Source of the DNA: Neocallimastix lanati (nom. inval.)
Taxonomy: Eukaryota > Neocallimastigomycota > Neocallimastigomycetes > Neocallimastigales > Neocallimastigaceae
Reading direction: 5' to 3'
NCBI GenBank assembly: GCA_016946835.1
Contig: JACVTC010000013.1
Location: 1,077,001 to 1,141,000 of the forward strand
DNA: 64,000 nt
Part shown: positions 24,760 through 40,735 of the stretch, piece after piece
How positions within the stretch are numbered: position 1 is the first letter of the stretch
Layout of the letters: each line of letters opens with the position of its first letter
The notes under the pieces: model-generated
The model's database searches: none
Told to the model about the DNA's origin: nothing
What the model saw: the letters and a program-made list of their open reading frames with translations, nothing else
Position numbers and translations under genes: made by a program

Positions 24760-25839
24760 TTTTTTTTTCTTCTTTTTTTCTTCTTTTTTTTTTTTTATTT
24801 TATTTTTTTTTTTCTAATATGAATTAGTGGAATAATACGGTAAATATATACTACTCTATTTATTTGGAACTATTAGTAAAAACTATGTATATATATTTTA
24901 TTTTTTTTCATAGATAGATTTACAATATTATTGTATATATTAACAATATTATAAAAATTATTATTATTATTATTATTTTCTTTTCTTTTCTTTTCTTTGT
25001 TTTTGAAGTTGTATTCGTGTTCGTAATTGTCTTTAAAATAAATAAATGAATAACTAATAAATAATTAAATAAATGAAAAAAAAAACAAATTTAAAACTGA
25101 AACAAAAATTTTATATTCTGTTATTATTATTATTATTATTATTTGTTTTTGTTTTTTGCTTTTTCTTCTAAAACCTTTTACTCTTAATTATAGGGATAGA
25201 TAAATAGCTGATATTTAAAATTATATAGTAATAATAATAAATTAACATATAATTATATAAAATATAAAAATACGTGTATAGATATATAGATATATAAATA
25301 AAAAAATAAATAATAAATATATAATAAATAAATAAATAAATAAATTGTTAATTAGTAATGATAGAATAATATTAAAATTGGTTTCAAGACTATTTAATTT
25401 TTATTTTTTATTTTTTTTTTTTTATTTTTTTTTTAAGATTTCATTAAAAATATATATTTTTATATACATATATTAATAACTAGTTGAATATCATATGATT
25501 TGATAATTTTTTTTTATAATTCAAGATGTGTATTAGGTATTATATATTGATAATATAATTAACTATCTACTATTATCAATGGTGAGAATTCTTATTGATA
25601 TTCCATTTATAATTTTTTTTTTATATTTTATTGAATATATATTCACAATAATTTTTTTTATATTATAAGGTGCATACTAGGTATGTATATATGTATTTGT
25701 ATATTGATAATATTATTAACTATCTATTATAATCAATTGGGAATCCTTTATTGATAATCTTATTGAAATTCTTTTATTTATACATATATATATGTTTTAA
25801 GAATTTTACATTTTAAATTATTTAAAGTTACCCTTTATA

Positions 25840-25870
<31 letters not shown>

Positions 25871-26816
25871 TTGAAATTAATAATTATATTTATGTTGTAA
25901 ACTGCAATATTTTATAATGCATATTCTTTAAATTTTATATAATAATATCTATAATATATTTTTATATTGTCTATTTTTATTGTTTTTATAAAAAGTTTTT
26001 TTTTTTTTATTTTTCTTTAGATAATTAAACAATATTTTATATTTGAATAGTAATCAAAATTTTCGAAATAAAATAAAAAAAAAACTAATAATAATAGTAA
26101 AAGAAATACTAATAATTGTATAATTATAATAATTTATAATATATATCGTATATATAAAATATAAATTATTTCATACTTTGTATTTTTCTTGTTAGTGTTA
26201 ATTTAATTTATATATATATATATTTTTTTACTTTCTTTACACTTTTTTATTTTAATTTCGTTATTAGTTTTTTTTTTTTTCCTTCTTAATAAATAATATA
26301 TTTAAAGAATAAAAATCATTAATATTCAAAGTAAAGTATTGAAAAAATAAATATGTTTAAAAATTAAAAAAGTTTTAAAGTATAAAATAATAAATATAAA
26401 AAAATTTTTTTTTTTTCAAAAATATTAATAAATTATTTTATTAAATCAATAATTCAGGATGATGATGATGATGAATTATTGATTATTAAAATTTATATAA
26501 TTTTATATTAATTTATATAATTTTATAATTATATATAATTTTTATAATTTTTAATAAATTTATTATATATTTATAATTATATATAATTATAATTTATAAT
26601 TTATTATCTACATAATTAGCAATAAAATAAAAAAATAAATTAATATTTAATAATAATAATAATAATAATAATATAATAATAATAATAATAGTTATATTAT
26701 TTAAATAGAAAAATAATAATAATAATAATAATAATTTTTAAATAAATATTATTGATTTATAATAAAGTTTATATTTAACTGTAAAATATTTATTATATTA
26801 TAAGATTAAACAGTGA

Positions 26817-27078
<262 letters not shown>

Positions 27079-27145
27079 CTTATTAAAAAATAAAAAAATG
27101 ATTAAAAATATTATTATTATTATAGGTTGATCTATACAAGTCTTT

Positions 27146-27375
27146 ATAATAAATAATAATAAATAATAAATAATAAATAATAAATAATAATAATAAATAA
27201 TAAATAATAAATAATAAATAATAAATAATAAATAATAAATAATAAATAATAAATAATAAATAATAAATAATAAATAATAAATAATAAATAATAAATAATA
27301 AATAATAAATAATTAAATAAAAAATAATAATAAATAATTAATAATCAATAATCAATAATAAATAATAATAATATG
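27146..27375. repeat. TAATAAA heptamer array
   Basis: Tandem TAATAAA units, degenerating at the right end into AATAATAATCAATAAT variants. A weaker stretch of the same repeat lies at 27620-27740. Confidence 0.9.
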
Positions 27376-28076
27376 TTTAGAAAGTAACTGAAATCTCACA
27401 ATTTCAATTATGATTATTTATAGTTAATATGGCTTTTATTTATTTATATTTAATTATATGAATATTACATAATAAAGAATATTACAGTTTAACAAAATAT
27501 AATAAATAAGATTTATAATAACTATTTAATAACTATCTAATAACTAATGTATTCATAATGTGGCTAATCGTGGCGTATTAATATTACAATGTATAATGTA
27601 TAATTATAATGTAATACTTAACATAATAAATAATAAATAATCAAATAAAAAATAATAATTGAATAATAAATAATCAATAATAAATAATAATAAATAATTA
27701 AATAATAAAAAATAATAATAAATAATAAATAATAATTGTATATAAAAATCTATTCATTTCATTAAAGATAATGATGATGATGATGAAAGAAAAAGAATAA
27801 CTAATAAAATTTTTTTTTTTTTAATTTTTTCATATGAAAATTTATTTTTAAATTTTTTAAATTTTTTAAAAACATTTCATTAATACTTGAGAATAACAAT
27901 ATTAGATTAGATGAAAATAAAATGAAATGTAATGTAATGTAATGTAATGTAAAAATATAGGATGAAAATAAAATGAAATAAAATGAAATGTAATGTAAAA
28001 AAAAAAAAAAAAAAAAAGATCAAATTTTCAATTTAAATGTCAAACATCAAATTTAAAATAATAATAAAATTGTAAG

Positions 28077-28338
<262 letters not shown>

Positions 28339-29042
28339 AATAAAAGAAAAAAAAAAAAAATCAAAAAAAGTTAATCTCTACTTTAAAAAAACTACCCATT
28401 CATTTTTTATATAATTTTATTTTTATTTTTTATTTTTTTTATTTTATTATTTATTTATTTATTTATATATTTTTAATTTTATTTTTTTTTTTTATTATAT
28501 TTTATTTAATTATTTAATTATTTTTTATTTTTTTAAAAAAAAAATAAAAAAAAAAAACTAAAATACTACTTTAACATTTAATTATGAATAACTTTTTTTT
28601 TTTTTTTTCATTTTTTAAATTTTATATTTTTTTTTATATTATTATTACTATTCAACATTTTAATTTTTTATTTATTTATTTTTATTTATATTTTTATATT
28701 TTTATTTCTTGTAATTATAATTATTTAAATTTTTTTTTTATTTTAGTTATTATTATTAATATCTTTAATATATATATTTTTTATTACCATTTACTATTAA
28801 ATATTTAATTTTGTATTTATTTTATTTATTTATTTATTTATTTATATTTTTTATATTTTTTATTTCTGTTAATTTTAATTTTTTTAATTTATTTTTTACT
28901 TTAGTTATTATTTTTAATATTTTTTATTTTAAATAAATTAGTATATATATATCAATAATGTTAATTTCATAATAATTATAAATCCTAAATAAATTACAAT
29001 TTAAATGATAAAAAAAAAAAAATAATAATAATAATAAAAAAA

Positions 29043-32000
29043 TTATTTCTTCATTTTTTCTAACTTTTCTTTAGCTTTAGCAAATCCTTTAGACGAAGCA
29101 TTTTCATAATAAGATAAAGCAATATTTTTATCCATTGGAACACCATAACCAATTTCATAGCAACATCCAACCTTATAACTTTTTTTTTTTTTTTTTTTGA
29201 AATAATAATAAAAAAAAAAAAAATTAAATTGTTAAAAATTTAATAAATAAATATATAATTAAAAAAAAAAAAAAAAAAAATTAAATTGTTAAAAATAAAT
29301 AAATATATATATAATTAAAAAAAAAAAATCTATATCTATCTATTTATTTATTTATCTATACTATAGGATAAAAATTTTTATCTATTTTAATGTATTTAAT
29401 CTTTATATTTGTATAAACAATATAAATATATATAAATATATTATATAAATTTATATTATAACTACATATTATTTTTTTTTCTTTATTATATAAAAATACT
29501 TACATGGCTTCTGGTAATCCTTCTTTTCCTTCAGCAGCACAGGAAAGCCAGTCAAAGTAGGCCTTCTTTCTCATCTCTGCAGTGACCGGTTGTTTATCCC
29601 ACCATGAGGCTAACTTATATTGAGCAATCTTATTATCTTTAGCAGCGGCCATATGTAAATATTTACCGGCATTTGTGGAGGTATTACCCTCTGAGATTAA
29701 ATAGAATTTACCGAGTTCAAGAGCACTTGGAATATGTTCATATTTATCGGCAGCTTCCTTCAACAAAGCGATGGTATAGTCTTCATTTTTAGAGATACCT
29801 CCACTTTCATAACCCTTATACGAAAGTAGAGCATATTCATAGAGACCATCAGGATATTCCTTATTGGCATTACGTTTACTAAGGTTTAACCATTTAACGG
29901 CCTCCTTTGGTGATTTTCTTTCATAAATTTTATACATCTTAAAGGCAGCCCCTGGATGATTATTGATGGCAGCAAATTTAAAGAAGGAGATGGCTTGCAT
30001 ACGTTTCTTTTTAGAATCCATATGTTCATAACAGAGACCAAGATTATAGGTAGATTCTGAATTTAGTTGTTGTTTCTGTTGCTGTTCCGTATTCTTAAGA
30101 ACCTTCATAAATAATGGACCAGCTTTATCGTAGTTTGGCTCGTGGTATAAGGCGCCCTCAATACCAAATATATAAAGTTTAGCTAAGATATTACAGGCAT
30201 CAATACTATTATCACGAACACTTTTTTTCAGGAGTTTTAAGGCATCATTAAGGATGTCCGACTGTTCATTTTGAATATACTTCATGGAATTAAATAAATG
30301 ATTACAGAAGAGAACAATCTTGTTGTGATCATCTGGTGATGCCCTAGCATCATTTCTTCTCTTCTTAAGCGTGGTAATAAGTGTATTCTCATTTTTATTA
30401 TTTAACTTGACAGAGAAGACAATCTTTTCACCGAAAGGGGAGTTACGACTGGTCCATTTTGGATACCAAGTAACCAATTTACTTGCCACTTGTTCCGGTG
30501 GGTTCTGGATACTACTATAGAGTCTTTCAATTTGATTATTTCTCTCTTGAATTTCATGTAATTTATTTTGGTATCGTATGATTTGTTGCTGATTTTGTTG
30601 AATTTGAGCATTTAATTGATAGGTTTGTTGATTGGTTGAATCAAAATTAGTATTACCAGCATTTCTTGGAAGAGAAAGTTGATTAAGAACTACTTGATTA
30701 TCAAGATTAGGCATAACACCAACATTATTAATATTTATCATATTATTAACGAGAGGAGAAGAGGAAGAACCATTTAAAATACCATTGTCATTTATATTGG
30801 CAGGAATAACTGAAGGAGAATCAAGCGATCCTTGAACACTATCAATAGGACTATTAACATGAGTTTCTAAATGAGAAGAAGGGGATTGTAACATATTATC
30901 TTCATTGACTGTTGTTGTGGTAGTATTAGACATTGGTAATAATTCATTGACATTACCATTAATATTACCACTGAGATTAGTGTTGACATTAATATTATTA
31001 ACATTACCATTGGTATTACCATTTCTTGGTAATGTGGATCGTTGACTTATGATCTCTTCAGAGAATTCACTACAAGTTTCAATTTCTTCCTCATCATCTG
31101 AATTAACATTCATAATTTCAGAATTACTCATATTACAAATAATAGAATTGGAATCTCTGTGAATGGCATAAGAATCTCTATTAAGTACTAAAGATTCTCT
31201 GTTATTTACTACTAATGAACTTCTATTGTTAGCATTACCTCCTCTTAATTGTTCTACTCTAGCATTACTTAATCTATTGTTATTATTATTATTAATCATA
31301 TTATTGTTATTGCTTATCATATTATTGTTATTGTTAATCATATTATTGTTATTGCTTATCATATTATTGTTATTGTTCATCATATTATTGTTATTATTCA
31401 TCATAGTATTGTTATTGTTCATCATAGTATTGTTCATCATATTATTATTATTATTATTCATGGTCACATTAACATTATTCATTTCCGGACTGAAGGTAAG
31501 ACTCATTCTATTATTCATTAAATCTTGGTTAGTAGAGGTACTGTAGGCTACACTAGTTCTATTACCACTAATATTATTACTTATTCCTCCGTTATAAACA
31601 ATACTGGTAACATCTTCACTGATAACTCTATTACCAAGAGCGACAATAGAGGAACCATTATCAATTGAAACATTAGGATCAATATTTGCAGGATGATCTT
31701 GTGATCCAATACTACTACTATTAGAAAGATTAGCCATAGGATTATTGTCAGTGATAACAGTTCCTTGAATAGTATTTGGAAGTACCGAAGTATTATTAGC
31801 TGCTGAAGTAGTGGTGGCTGTGGTCATCAAAGAATTAATGAGAGTACCACTGACGCCATTATTACCAATTACACTATAACCTGGATATTCTGGTGCAGGA
31901 GGTTCATTTTGTTGTTGTTGCTGTTGCTGTTGTTGCTGTTGTAATAAAATACGATTTAATTCATTATTATCAATAACGATAGAATTATTACCATTGTAAT

Positions 32001-35000
32001 TTTGAACGATATAACTTTCATTTGGATTGAGAATAAGAGATGGGACACCATTATTACTGAATCGATAGACACTATTTCTGTTAGCCATTTCATAAGGAGG
32101 AGTAGTGGTGGTGGTGGATGAAGAATTAAGTGGATAATTTTGATTTAATTGGTCATTTAATTCATTTAGTTGTTGATATCTTCTACGTAAATTTTCAGTT
32201 TCTTCTAAGAAATCATTTTCACGAATATCATTAATGACATCATAGGGAATCTTTTCTTCAATTAAATAGTTAACTGCTTGATCAATATCATTATTGGCTT
32301 TTCTTAAAGCGGCTAAATTATCTTCAGCATTTTCAAATCCCATACTGAAAAGTATGGCTAATAAATCATTTTCTTTACGAGTTGCCGTTTCCATGAGAGC
32401 ATATTCTTGTTCAGCAATGAATTGATTATCTCTCATATAATCATTAGAAGAAAGTAAATCATTGTCATTATTATTATTGTTGTCGCCACTGGTATTATTA
32501 CTTGTGGTAGCTGAACGACTTATAGCATTGTAAAGAAGATTATCATTGGTGATGGCATCATTATTCTTGGAGGATGTATTAGCATTATTATTTTTATTTT
32601 GACCTTCAATTAAACTAAAGGTAGTATCTGCCTTACCTTTACCTTTACTAATAGTCTTCTTTCTTTTTAATTCTAATTCTTCTTCTTCACTTAATTTATT
32701 TTCCTTTTCACCATTTTCTTCTTTTTCTTCTTTTCCTTTTTCTTCTTCTTCTACTTCTTTTGATTTTGTTTCTTCTTCTTTAACCTCAGTTGAGCTAACA
32801 ACTTCCTTCTCTTCATGCTCATTAGAAACCTTACTGTTTTCACCCTTTTCAGGTTCTATTTCTTTTTCCTCTTCCTTTATCGTTTCAAATTTATCCTTTT
32901 GTTCTGGAGTAGTAGTAGCTTCTGTAGTTGTGGCCTTATCACCATCATTAATATTTTCATTTAAGATACGATGGAAAATACCAGCAAAATCTATTTCTTC
33001 TTTAAATTCTTTATTATCACCAATATATTGGAAAAGATTATTAAATTCTTTTAAGATATATTCAGTACTGTCATGCTTCTTTAATGTCTTTTCATTATTT
33101 TCATTTTCATTTTCATCAACGCTAGCATCAACATCTTCGGCAGTATTAGCTTTAATTTTATTTTTAAATTCTTTTTCATCTTCCACAGTTTGTTTAGTAG
33201 TAGAAGTTCTCTTTACACCTTCACCATCTTCACCTTCATTTCCCATGATGAGATGAGAAGAGGAACCCGAATTACTGATACTACTTATACCACTTAAACT
33301 ATTCATACTACAAATGGAATGATGTAAACTTTCGAAATCATAAGCACTAGCAGTTGATTTTCTACTAAATTCTCTGGTAACATCCCCATTTTTATTTAAT
33401 TCATTCAAGACATCAATACTTTTCTTACTTAAACCACGACATATTTCACTACCAGAAATATTCTTTTTACTTAATTGACGAATAATCATACTTGATCTTC
33501 TCGTAAATTCTTCAGCTACATCCTTCTTATTCTTGAAGGCACTAACACTTCTTGGAATGTAAAGATTTTCATGGTTTTTAGAGGGTTCCACTGGTGCACT
33601 GGCTGGAGATTCATCCTCATCCATTCCAAAGTTGTCTGTACTAATATTATATACTGATTTTTTATTTCCATTTCCACTGCTCGTTGGTAATTCTGGTAAC
33701 TCCTTATTTCTATTAATTTCATTCATAATAGGTTTTACAGTGGTGGTTCTACCATTTTCTTCTTCTAAGGTGGTCTTTTCTAATTCCTTAATTAAAGTTT
33801 CATTGGAATGATTCTCCTTATCATCATCATCATCATCATTAAAATCATTATTATCAATAATTCGAGAATGTAATTCCTTAAGAATAATACTACTATTACT
33901 TAATTCATTTTCGTCATCAGAATCCTCTTCCCTAGAATTATTACCATCATAGGAAGAGGAAATGGAAGCTAAGGAGGGTCCAGCTAAATCTAATAAACTA
34001 TTTACTTTATAATCATTATTACGATCACCAGAATTGTTTTCATTGGTATTTGGAGTATGACGACTGAAGGAAGTTTCAGCCATTTCTAATAAACTATTAA
34101 TTTTCTTACCTTCCTCTATTGTATTAACGGTAGCAACTTCTTCATTTAATTTTTTATTATTATCACTATCACCACTACCACCATTATTATTACCTAATTG
34201 ATTTAAACTAGAGAAGTAAGAAGCAGTTGATGGTGGTGGTGGAACATCCTTTTCTACTTGACTTAATTGTTCAATACTACTTAATTGAGGTTTAGTAGCT
34301 TCTTCTTTCTTTTTAAGATCTTCACCACCTGAAATAACAGGAACATTTTCAATTGCCATGATACTGTTTAAACCTTCATAAGTACTCTTTAAATGAGGAG
34401 AATATTCTTGTTGTTGTTGAGCTAAACTAGATAAACTACTTAATTCAGGTTGAGCATTTTCAGATGATGTTTGTGGTTGCTTTTGCTGTTGAGCTAAATT
34501 AGATAAACCACTAAATCCGGATGGAATTGGAGATTGTTGTGTTGGTTGTTGTTGTTGTTGAGCTAAACTAGATAAACCACTAAATCCGGATGGAATTGGA
34601 GATTGTTGTGTTGGTTGTTGTTGTTGTTGTTGAGCTAAACTAGATAAACCACTAAATCCAGATGGAATTGGAGATTGTTGTGGTTGTGGTTGTGGTTGTT
34701 GAGCTAAACTAGATAAACCACTAAATCCAGATGGAATTGGAGATTGTTGTGGTTGTGGTTGTGGTTGTGGTTGTTGAGCTAAACTAGATAAACCACTAAA
34801 TCCGGATGGAATTGAAGATTGCTGTGGCTGTTGTTGTTGAGCTCGAGTTTCAGTTAAACTAGTTAAACTATTTAATGCAGATAATGGTTCAGATTCCTTT
34901 TTCACATCATCACCCTCTACTTCTTCTTCTTCTTCTTCTGCTGGAGGTATAGGAGAAGTAGTTGGGGTTGGACGAGAAGGAATGGTGAAACCACGTAAGT

Positions 35001-37201
35001 CGTTTAACGCCTTCAACAAGTCATTACCTTCATTTACCGGAGTGGTAGTTTCATTAATATTATTTAAAACAGAGAATGGAATATTATCCTTTTCGATTTT
35101 TTCGGTTTCAGGAACTTCAACGTTGATTCCAGTACTCTTTAAATTTTCAAATTTCAAATGATTTACATTAATTTTACTGCTATTGAAACTACTATTACTA
35201 CTGGGACTAGTAGGCGTAATTGGAGAGACATGAGCAATTGGTGAAAGGGACATACTTAACGATTTATCTGAAGGATTTTGTCTAACATCTGTATTCACTG
35301 GTTGTAAACTTGCACCTCTTGGGAAACGATTCTTAATAAATTCAGAAATATCTTCACCTTTTTCATGCATTTCACTTACCCTTTGTTTATCATCACTTTC
35401 AATAATAAAAGATGGACCATTATTATCAATTAATGGATTAATACTATTTTCATTACTATTCTCAGCTAATTGATTGAGATGATTCAATTCTAAAGTAATA
35501 TTAACACCCATATCACCATCAGCATTAGTATTCGTATTAGCATTAACATTACCATCAGTATTAGCATTATTACTTTCAACTAATTGATTTAAAGCGTTTA
35601 ATTCAGCGTTTGTAGTACTATTATTATTTTCAGCTAACTGATTAAGACCACTTAATTCAGTTGTGGTGACACCTTCTGCCACATGTTCAGCTAATTGAGT
35701 AAGAGAACTTAAGCCATTAGCTGTAGTAGCATTTTCAGCTAATTGATTAAGAGCATTAAAACCAACATTAGCATAGTCATTTGATGCGCCAAGTTGATTT
35801 AAAGCATTTAATGAAGATATATTAGTAGGAATAGTATTTCCATTAGAATAATTATCTTCTCTTTCAGTATATGGAGGTGGAAGATCAGAGGGTTCATCAA
35901 TTTCAGTATATTCTTTTACTGGACTTAATTTTGTAGCTTCATATCTACCAAATGTATTCATTCCAGAAAATACATTGGGTTGATATGAATTACTATTATT
36001 ATTATTATTATTATCAGCATTTACATTAGCATTACCACTATTGCTAGTTTGACTACTACTTCCTTGAGTATTATCATCATTTGTGGTTACGTTTTTAGCA
36101 GAAGGAGATCTTAATTTTGGAGATAGTAATGGGGCTAATTTTTCTAAACCAATCATTGATGGTGTTTGTCTAATCTCTCTCGAAACTTCATTTATTGAAG
36201 TATCATTATTGTTATTGTCTTCAGTATCATTAGTGTTATTAATATCATTTATGTTATTAGTATCATTAGTAGTACTTTCTTGATTATTTTCTTCATTAGA
36301 AGTACTAGCTACGTTATTTTCCTTCTCATCATTATCATTATCATTATTAGAAGTAATAGTAGTAGTAGTAGTAGTACTAGCAGTAGCAGTATTATTTGGG
36401 GTAGTGGTAGTAGTGGTACTAGTTGCAGTATTAGAAGACGAATTAAGATTAGTATTTTCAATTGCTGATTTAGCTAATCTATTAAGCGTTTCAATTTTAT
36501 TTTTATTAGAATTAGCTAAAGCACTAATACTATTAAGTCTACCAGTTAAAGCATAGGTAGTAGTATTAACCTTCGTTGAATCTTCATTTCTATCAGCATC
36601 ATTAATAATTGGAGAAGTAGTTAATTGAACCTTTCCATTAGTTGCATTATTAGTGTCATTTGATAAATAATTATTATTATTTATGGCACCTTGTTGATAT
36701 TGTTGATTTAAATTCATTAAATTAGCTTGATTAATGAGTTGTTGTTGCTGTTGTTGCTGTTGTTGTTGATTCATAAGAAGAGCCATATTTTGAGCATTAT
36801 ATTGAGCCATAGCTGGATTATTACTAAATAAATGACTACCTTGAAGTGGTATTTGACCTTGTTGTTGTAACTGTAATTGTTGTAATTGCTGTAATTGTAA
36901 CTGTTGTAACTGTTGCTGTAATTGTATTTGTTGCATTTGAGGTGAAGCTAAATTATGATTATCATTATTAGTATTAGTATTACTAGAAATGCTACTAGGG
37001 TTTGCACTTTCTACTGTATTAACACTATTAGTAGTACGAACAGATACAACTGAGGCACTATCTTCCTGAGCACTACCGCTTGCATTACTATTTTTATTAG
37101 ATTTATCAGCTTTTTTATGTGTACTGAAAAGACGTTTAGCAATATTTTTCATTTGTTTTGATTTTAAATGAGATTCATTAGAAGATTCATTTTCATTTGA
37201 C

Positions 37202-37238
<37 letters not shown>

Positions 37239-37884
37239 TAGTAGCTTGAGTTTGTCGTTGCTGTTGTTGCTGTTGTTGTTGTTGTTGAGATCTCAGAGTA
37301 TTTTGTTTATTAATAGCTTGAATTTGTTGTTGTAATTGTAATTGTTGCATCTGTTGAAATTGTTGCATTTGTTGTTGAAATTGTAATTGTTGCATTTGTT
37401 GAAATTGTTGTAGTTGCTGTAACTGTTCTGGTGTAATTTGTATTTGAGAAGTATTCAATTGATTATTATTTAATAAGAATTGATTATTATTAAGAATTTG
37501 CTGATTTAATTGCATTTGATTCATACCATTCATAGGTAAACCATTCATATTTATACCTGATAATTGATATTGCATATTATTCATTACAGGACTCATCATT
37601 TGAATTGGCATTTGTTGTCCCAACATAGCTGGACTCATTGTTGGACTTACCATACCTTGATTTATTTGTCCCATTTGATTCATACTAGTAACCATAACCG
37701 AATTTATTCCTTGATTCATTTGATTCATAACTGGACTCATTTGTGGGTTCAAAACAGGACTCATTTGTGGACTCATGCCGTTCATACCTGCTACATTAAC
37801 AAATGAGGTATTAGCATTTGCATTATTTATTGAGGAATTAACGGTGTTAGCGTTTTCATTATTTTCATTATTTACACCTATCAT
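29043..37884 (-). CDS. Giant Asn/Gln-rich protein with UBA domain and C-terminal Sel1 repeats (two exons)
   Basis: Exons 29504-37884 and 29043-29178 (325-bp intron, donor GTAAGT) join in frame to 2838 residues; the second exon completes the last Sel1 repeat (YKVGCCYEIGYGVPMDKNIA). The first 430 residues are Met/Asn/Gln-rich with polyQ. Residues about 685-810 carry repeated LNxLNQLAE motifs. Residues about 1020-1150 hold five near-identical PIPSGFSGLSSLAQ units. An acidic Glu/Lys stretch lies near 1660-1750. A UBA domain follows at about 1836-1877 (LFSMGFENAEDNLAALRKAN, then DIDQAVNYL), which would bind ubiquitin. An (NNNNM)n tract lies near 2145-2205. Sel1 repeats run from about 2545 to the end, in the style of fungal Skt5/Dsf2/Ack1 scaffold proteins. 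There is no CAAX end, unlike Skt5. Probably a cytosolic scaffold; function is inferred only from the domains. Confidence 0.93.
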
Positions 37885-40229
37885 TTTCTTCTATAAAATA
37901 TTTATAAATAAATAAAAATATATATATATTTATATATATAAATATAAATATTTACAATTTTATAATAACATATAAATAAATAACTTTATTTTAGTTAAAT
38001 ATTCTTGTTATATTTAAAATATATATATATATAATGTAAAAATAATTTGACTATATTTCTAAAAAAAAAAAAATAAAATAAAATAATTAAAACTATTATA
38101 ATCATATAATATGATATTAATCTCTTTTTTTTATTATTATGAATAAGAATTTATATATATATTACCTTTTAGTATTATTTGTATTAATTATAATTTCATA
38201 AAGCGTATTATAGATATATATATTCTATTATTTAATTATTTTTCTATTTTTAAAATTTATAAAATTCAAAAAAGTTGTATCAATATATTCAATACTTATT
38301 ATATAAATAATTTTTTTTTATATATTATTTTTGTTAAATTCTGATTATTTATTATTATTTTTTATAATTATGACTATATTTCAATAAAAAAAAAAAAAAA
38401 AAGATTGAAAAGTAATTTGAATTTTTGTCTTTAAATATTGGATTGGAGAGAAAAAAAAACAATTTCAAAACTTTAAACCTTTAAATTCTTTTTTCTTTTT
38501 TCTTTTTCCTTTTTTTTTTTTTTTTTTTCTTTGTTTTAAAGTTGATTTTTTACGTCTTCTTAATAAAAAAAAAAAATTAATAAATAAAAAAAATAATAAT
38601 TCTTTAGATAATTAATTTTTTCTTTTTCTTTTTTTCTTTTTTTTAATTAAAAAAAGTATAAGAAAAGTTTATATTAAAACTAGATTATTTTATAATTAAA
38701 CTAAATCTTATTATAAGCAAATAAATATTTAAATATTTAAATATTTTATTTTCTTAAATAATTTTATTATTATTTTTATTACTTTTGTTATTTTGATTTT
38801 ATTTTTATTGCATTTATTTTTTTTTTATGTATATTTTTTTTTTATTTTAAAAAATTATTGTTAAATTACTAATTTCTACTTTTACTTTGTAAAAATTTTC
38901 TTTTAACAATTTTTGACTTTATTTATTTATTTATTTTTTGGGCTTTTATTATAATTATTAGTTTTATTATTTTACTAAAAGTGGTATAGCTTTGTTAGTA
39001 CGATGAACTTTATGTTAAAAATAAATAATGTAATATACAGTATATAATATATAATTTATATAAAATAAATAAGAAAAGAAAAGAAAAGAATAGATAAAAA
39101 AGATTTTAGTAAATAAACTGATTTTTTTATATTTTATAAATATTTGATTTATATTATGTTTATAATTTATTATAAATAACAAAAATTATAATCATTTATT
39201 TAAACATATATATATAAAGAAATAAATATAAATAAATTATATTAAAAATAAAATAAAATAAAATTTACTTTCAAATCTTAAATTAAAAGAATAAATTAAA
39301 TAACAATTATAACCAATTTAATTAATGATTATTCCAAAGAATAATATAAATATATCGGTTGCAATATTAAAACTTTGAAGTATTTTTTTTTAAAAAAAAA
39401 AAAAAAAAGGCTTATTTACACAATATATAATTTAAATACTATTTTATTCTTTTAAATAATTAAAAGAATAAAATATTATATATATCTTTTTTTTTTTTTT
39501 TTAATATCACTATTTTTTTTTTTTTCTTTTTTTGTTAGAATTTAACTTTTTTAATTTTATAAAATTTTAACTTCTTTTAAATATATATCTATAAAAAAAA
39601 TAAAAATAAAGACAAAAGAAAAATGTTTATTATATATATATTTTAAAACAAAATAAATATTATTAATATATAGTAATAATAAATAAAGATTTGAACAAAA
39701 CAAATATAAAAAAAGTTTATATGTATATATATATTATTTTTTATTATTTGAAGGAATAATAAGAATTATATTATGTAAAAAAAAATAAAAAATAATAATA
39801 AATAATAATAAATAATAAAATAAATAAATAAAAAAAAGAATAACAAAAGTTTAATTTATATTAAAATTCATTTTTTATCTTCTATGTTAATTAATTGTAA
39901 TAAATTAATATTAAATCGAAGTTTTTATCTATAATAAACATTAAATAATAAAAACTTTAATCCATAATACTTTTTTTTTTTTTATTTTTTTTTATAAATG
40001 AAATCCAAATATTAATGATATAAAAATCATATTTTTATTTTATTTTATTTTATTTTATTTCATTTATATATATAATATAATATATTTTTTTTTGATTATT
40101 TCCAATATAATAATAAATCAAACTATAAATAAATTTATATATTAATTAAATAATATTATTTAATAGTAATGCAATACAAAATAGAAAAAAATTTTATTAA
40201 TTTTTATTTATTAATATTTTATATATCTT
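37885..40229. other. AT-rich upstream region of the UBA-Sel1 gene
   Basis: Homopolymers and TA/TTA microsatellites only. No gene, RNA or mobile-element end can be supported. Confidence 0.6.
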
Positions 40230-40735
40230 TATTATTTATTTATTTATTTATTTATTTATTATTTATTTATTTATTTATTTATTATTCAATTATTTATTAT
40301 TTATTATTTATTATTCAATTATTTATTATTTATTTTTTATTATTCAATTATTTATTATTTATTATTTATTATTCAATTATTTATTATTCAATTATTTATT
40401 ATTCAATTATTTATTATTTATTATTTATTATTCAATTTTTTATTATTCAATTATTTATTTATTTATTATTTATTATTTATTATTTAATTATTTATTATTT
40501 ATTATTTATTATTTATTATTTATTATTTATTATTTATTATTCAATTATTTATTATGTATTATTTATTATTCAATTATTTATTATTTATTATTTATTATTT
40601 ATTATTTATTATTTATTATTTATTATTTATTATTTATTATTTATTATTTATTATTTATTATTTATTATTTATTATTTATAATTTATTATTTATTATTTAT
40701 TATTTATTATATATTTATTATTTATTATAATTAAA
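40230..40735. repeat. TTATTTA heptamer array (plus orientation) with TTCAATTA interruptions
   Basis: About 500 bp of TTATTTA units punctuated by TTATTCAATTATTTATTA variants. The plus strand is stop-free over 170 codons because of the repeat; it is not coding. Confidence 0.92.

Noticed and set aside
32930-33256. Open frame on the plus strand inside the UBA-Sel1 gene
   Set aside because: An antisense shadow of an acidic, Asn-rich coding region; the minus-strand frame has the domains.
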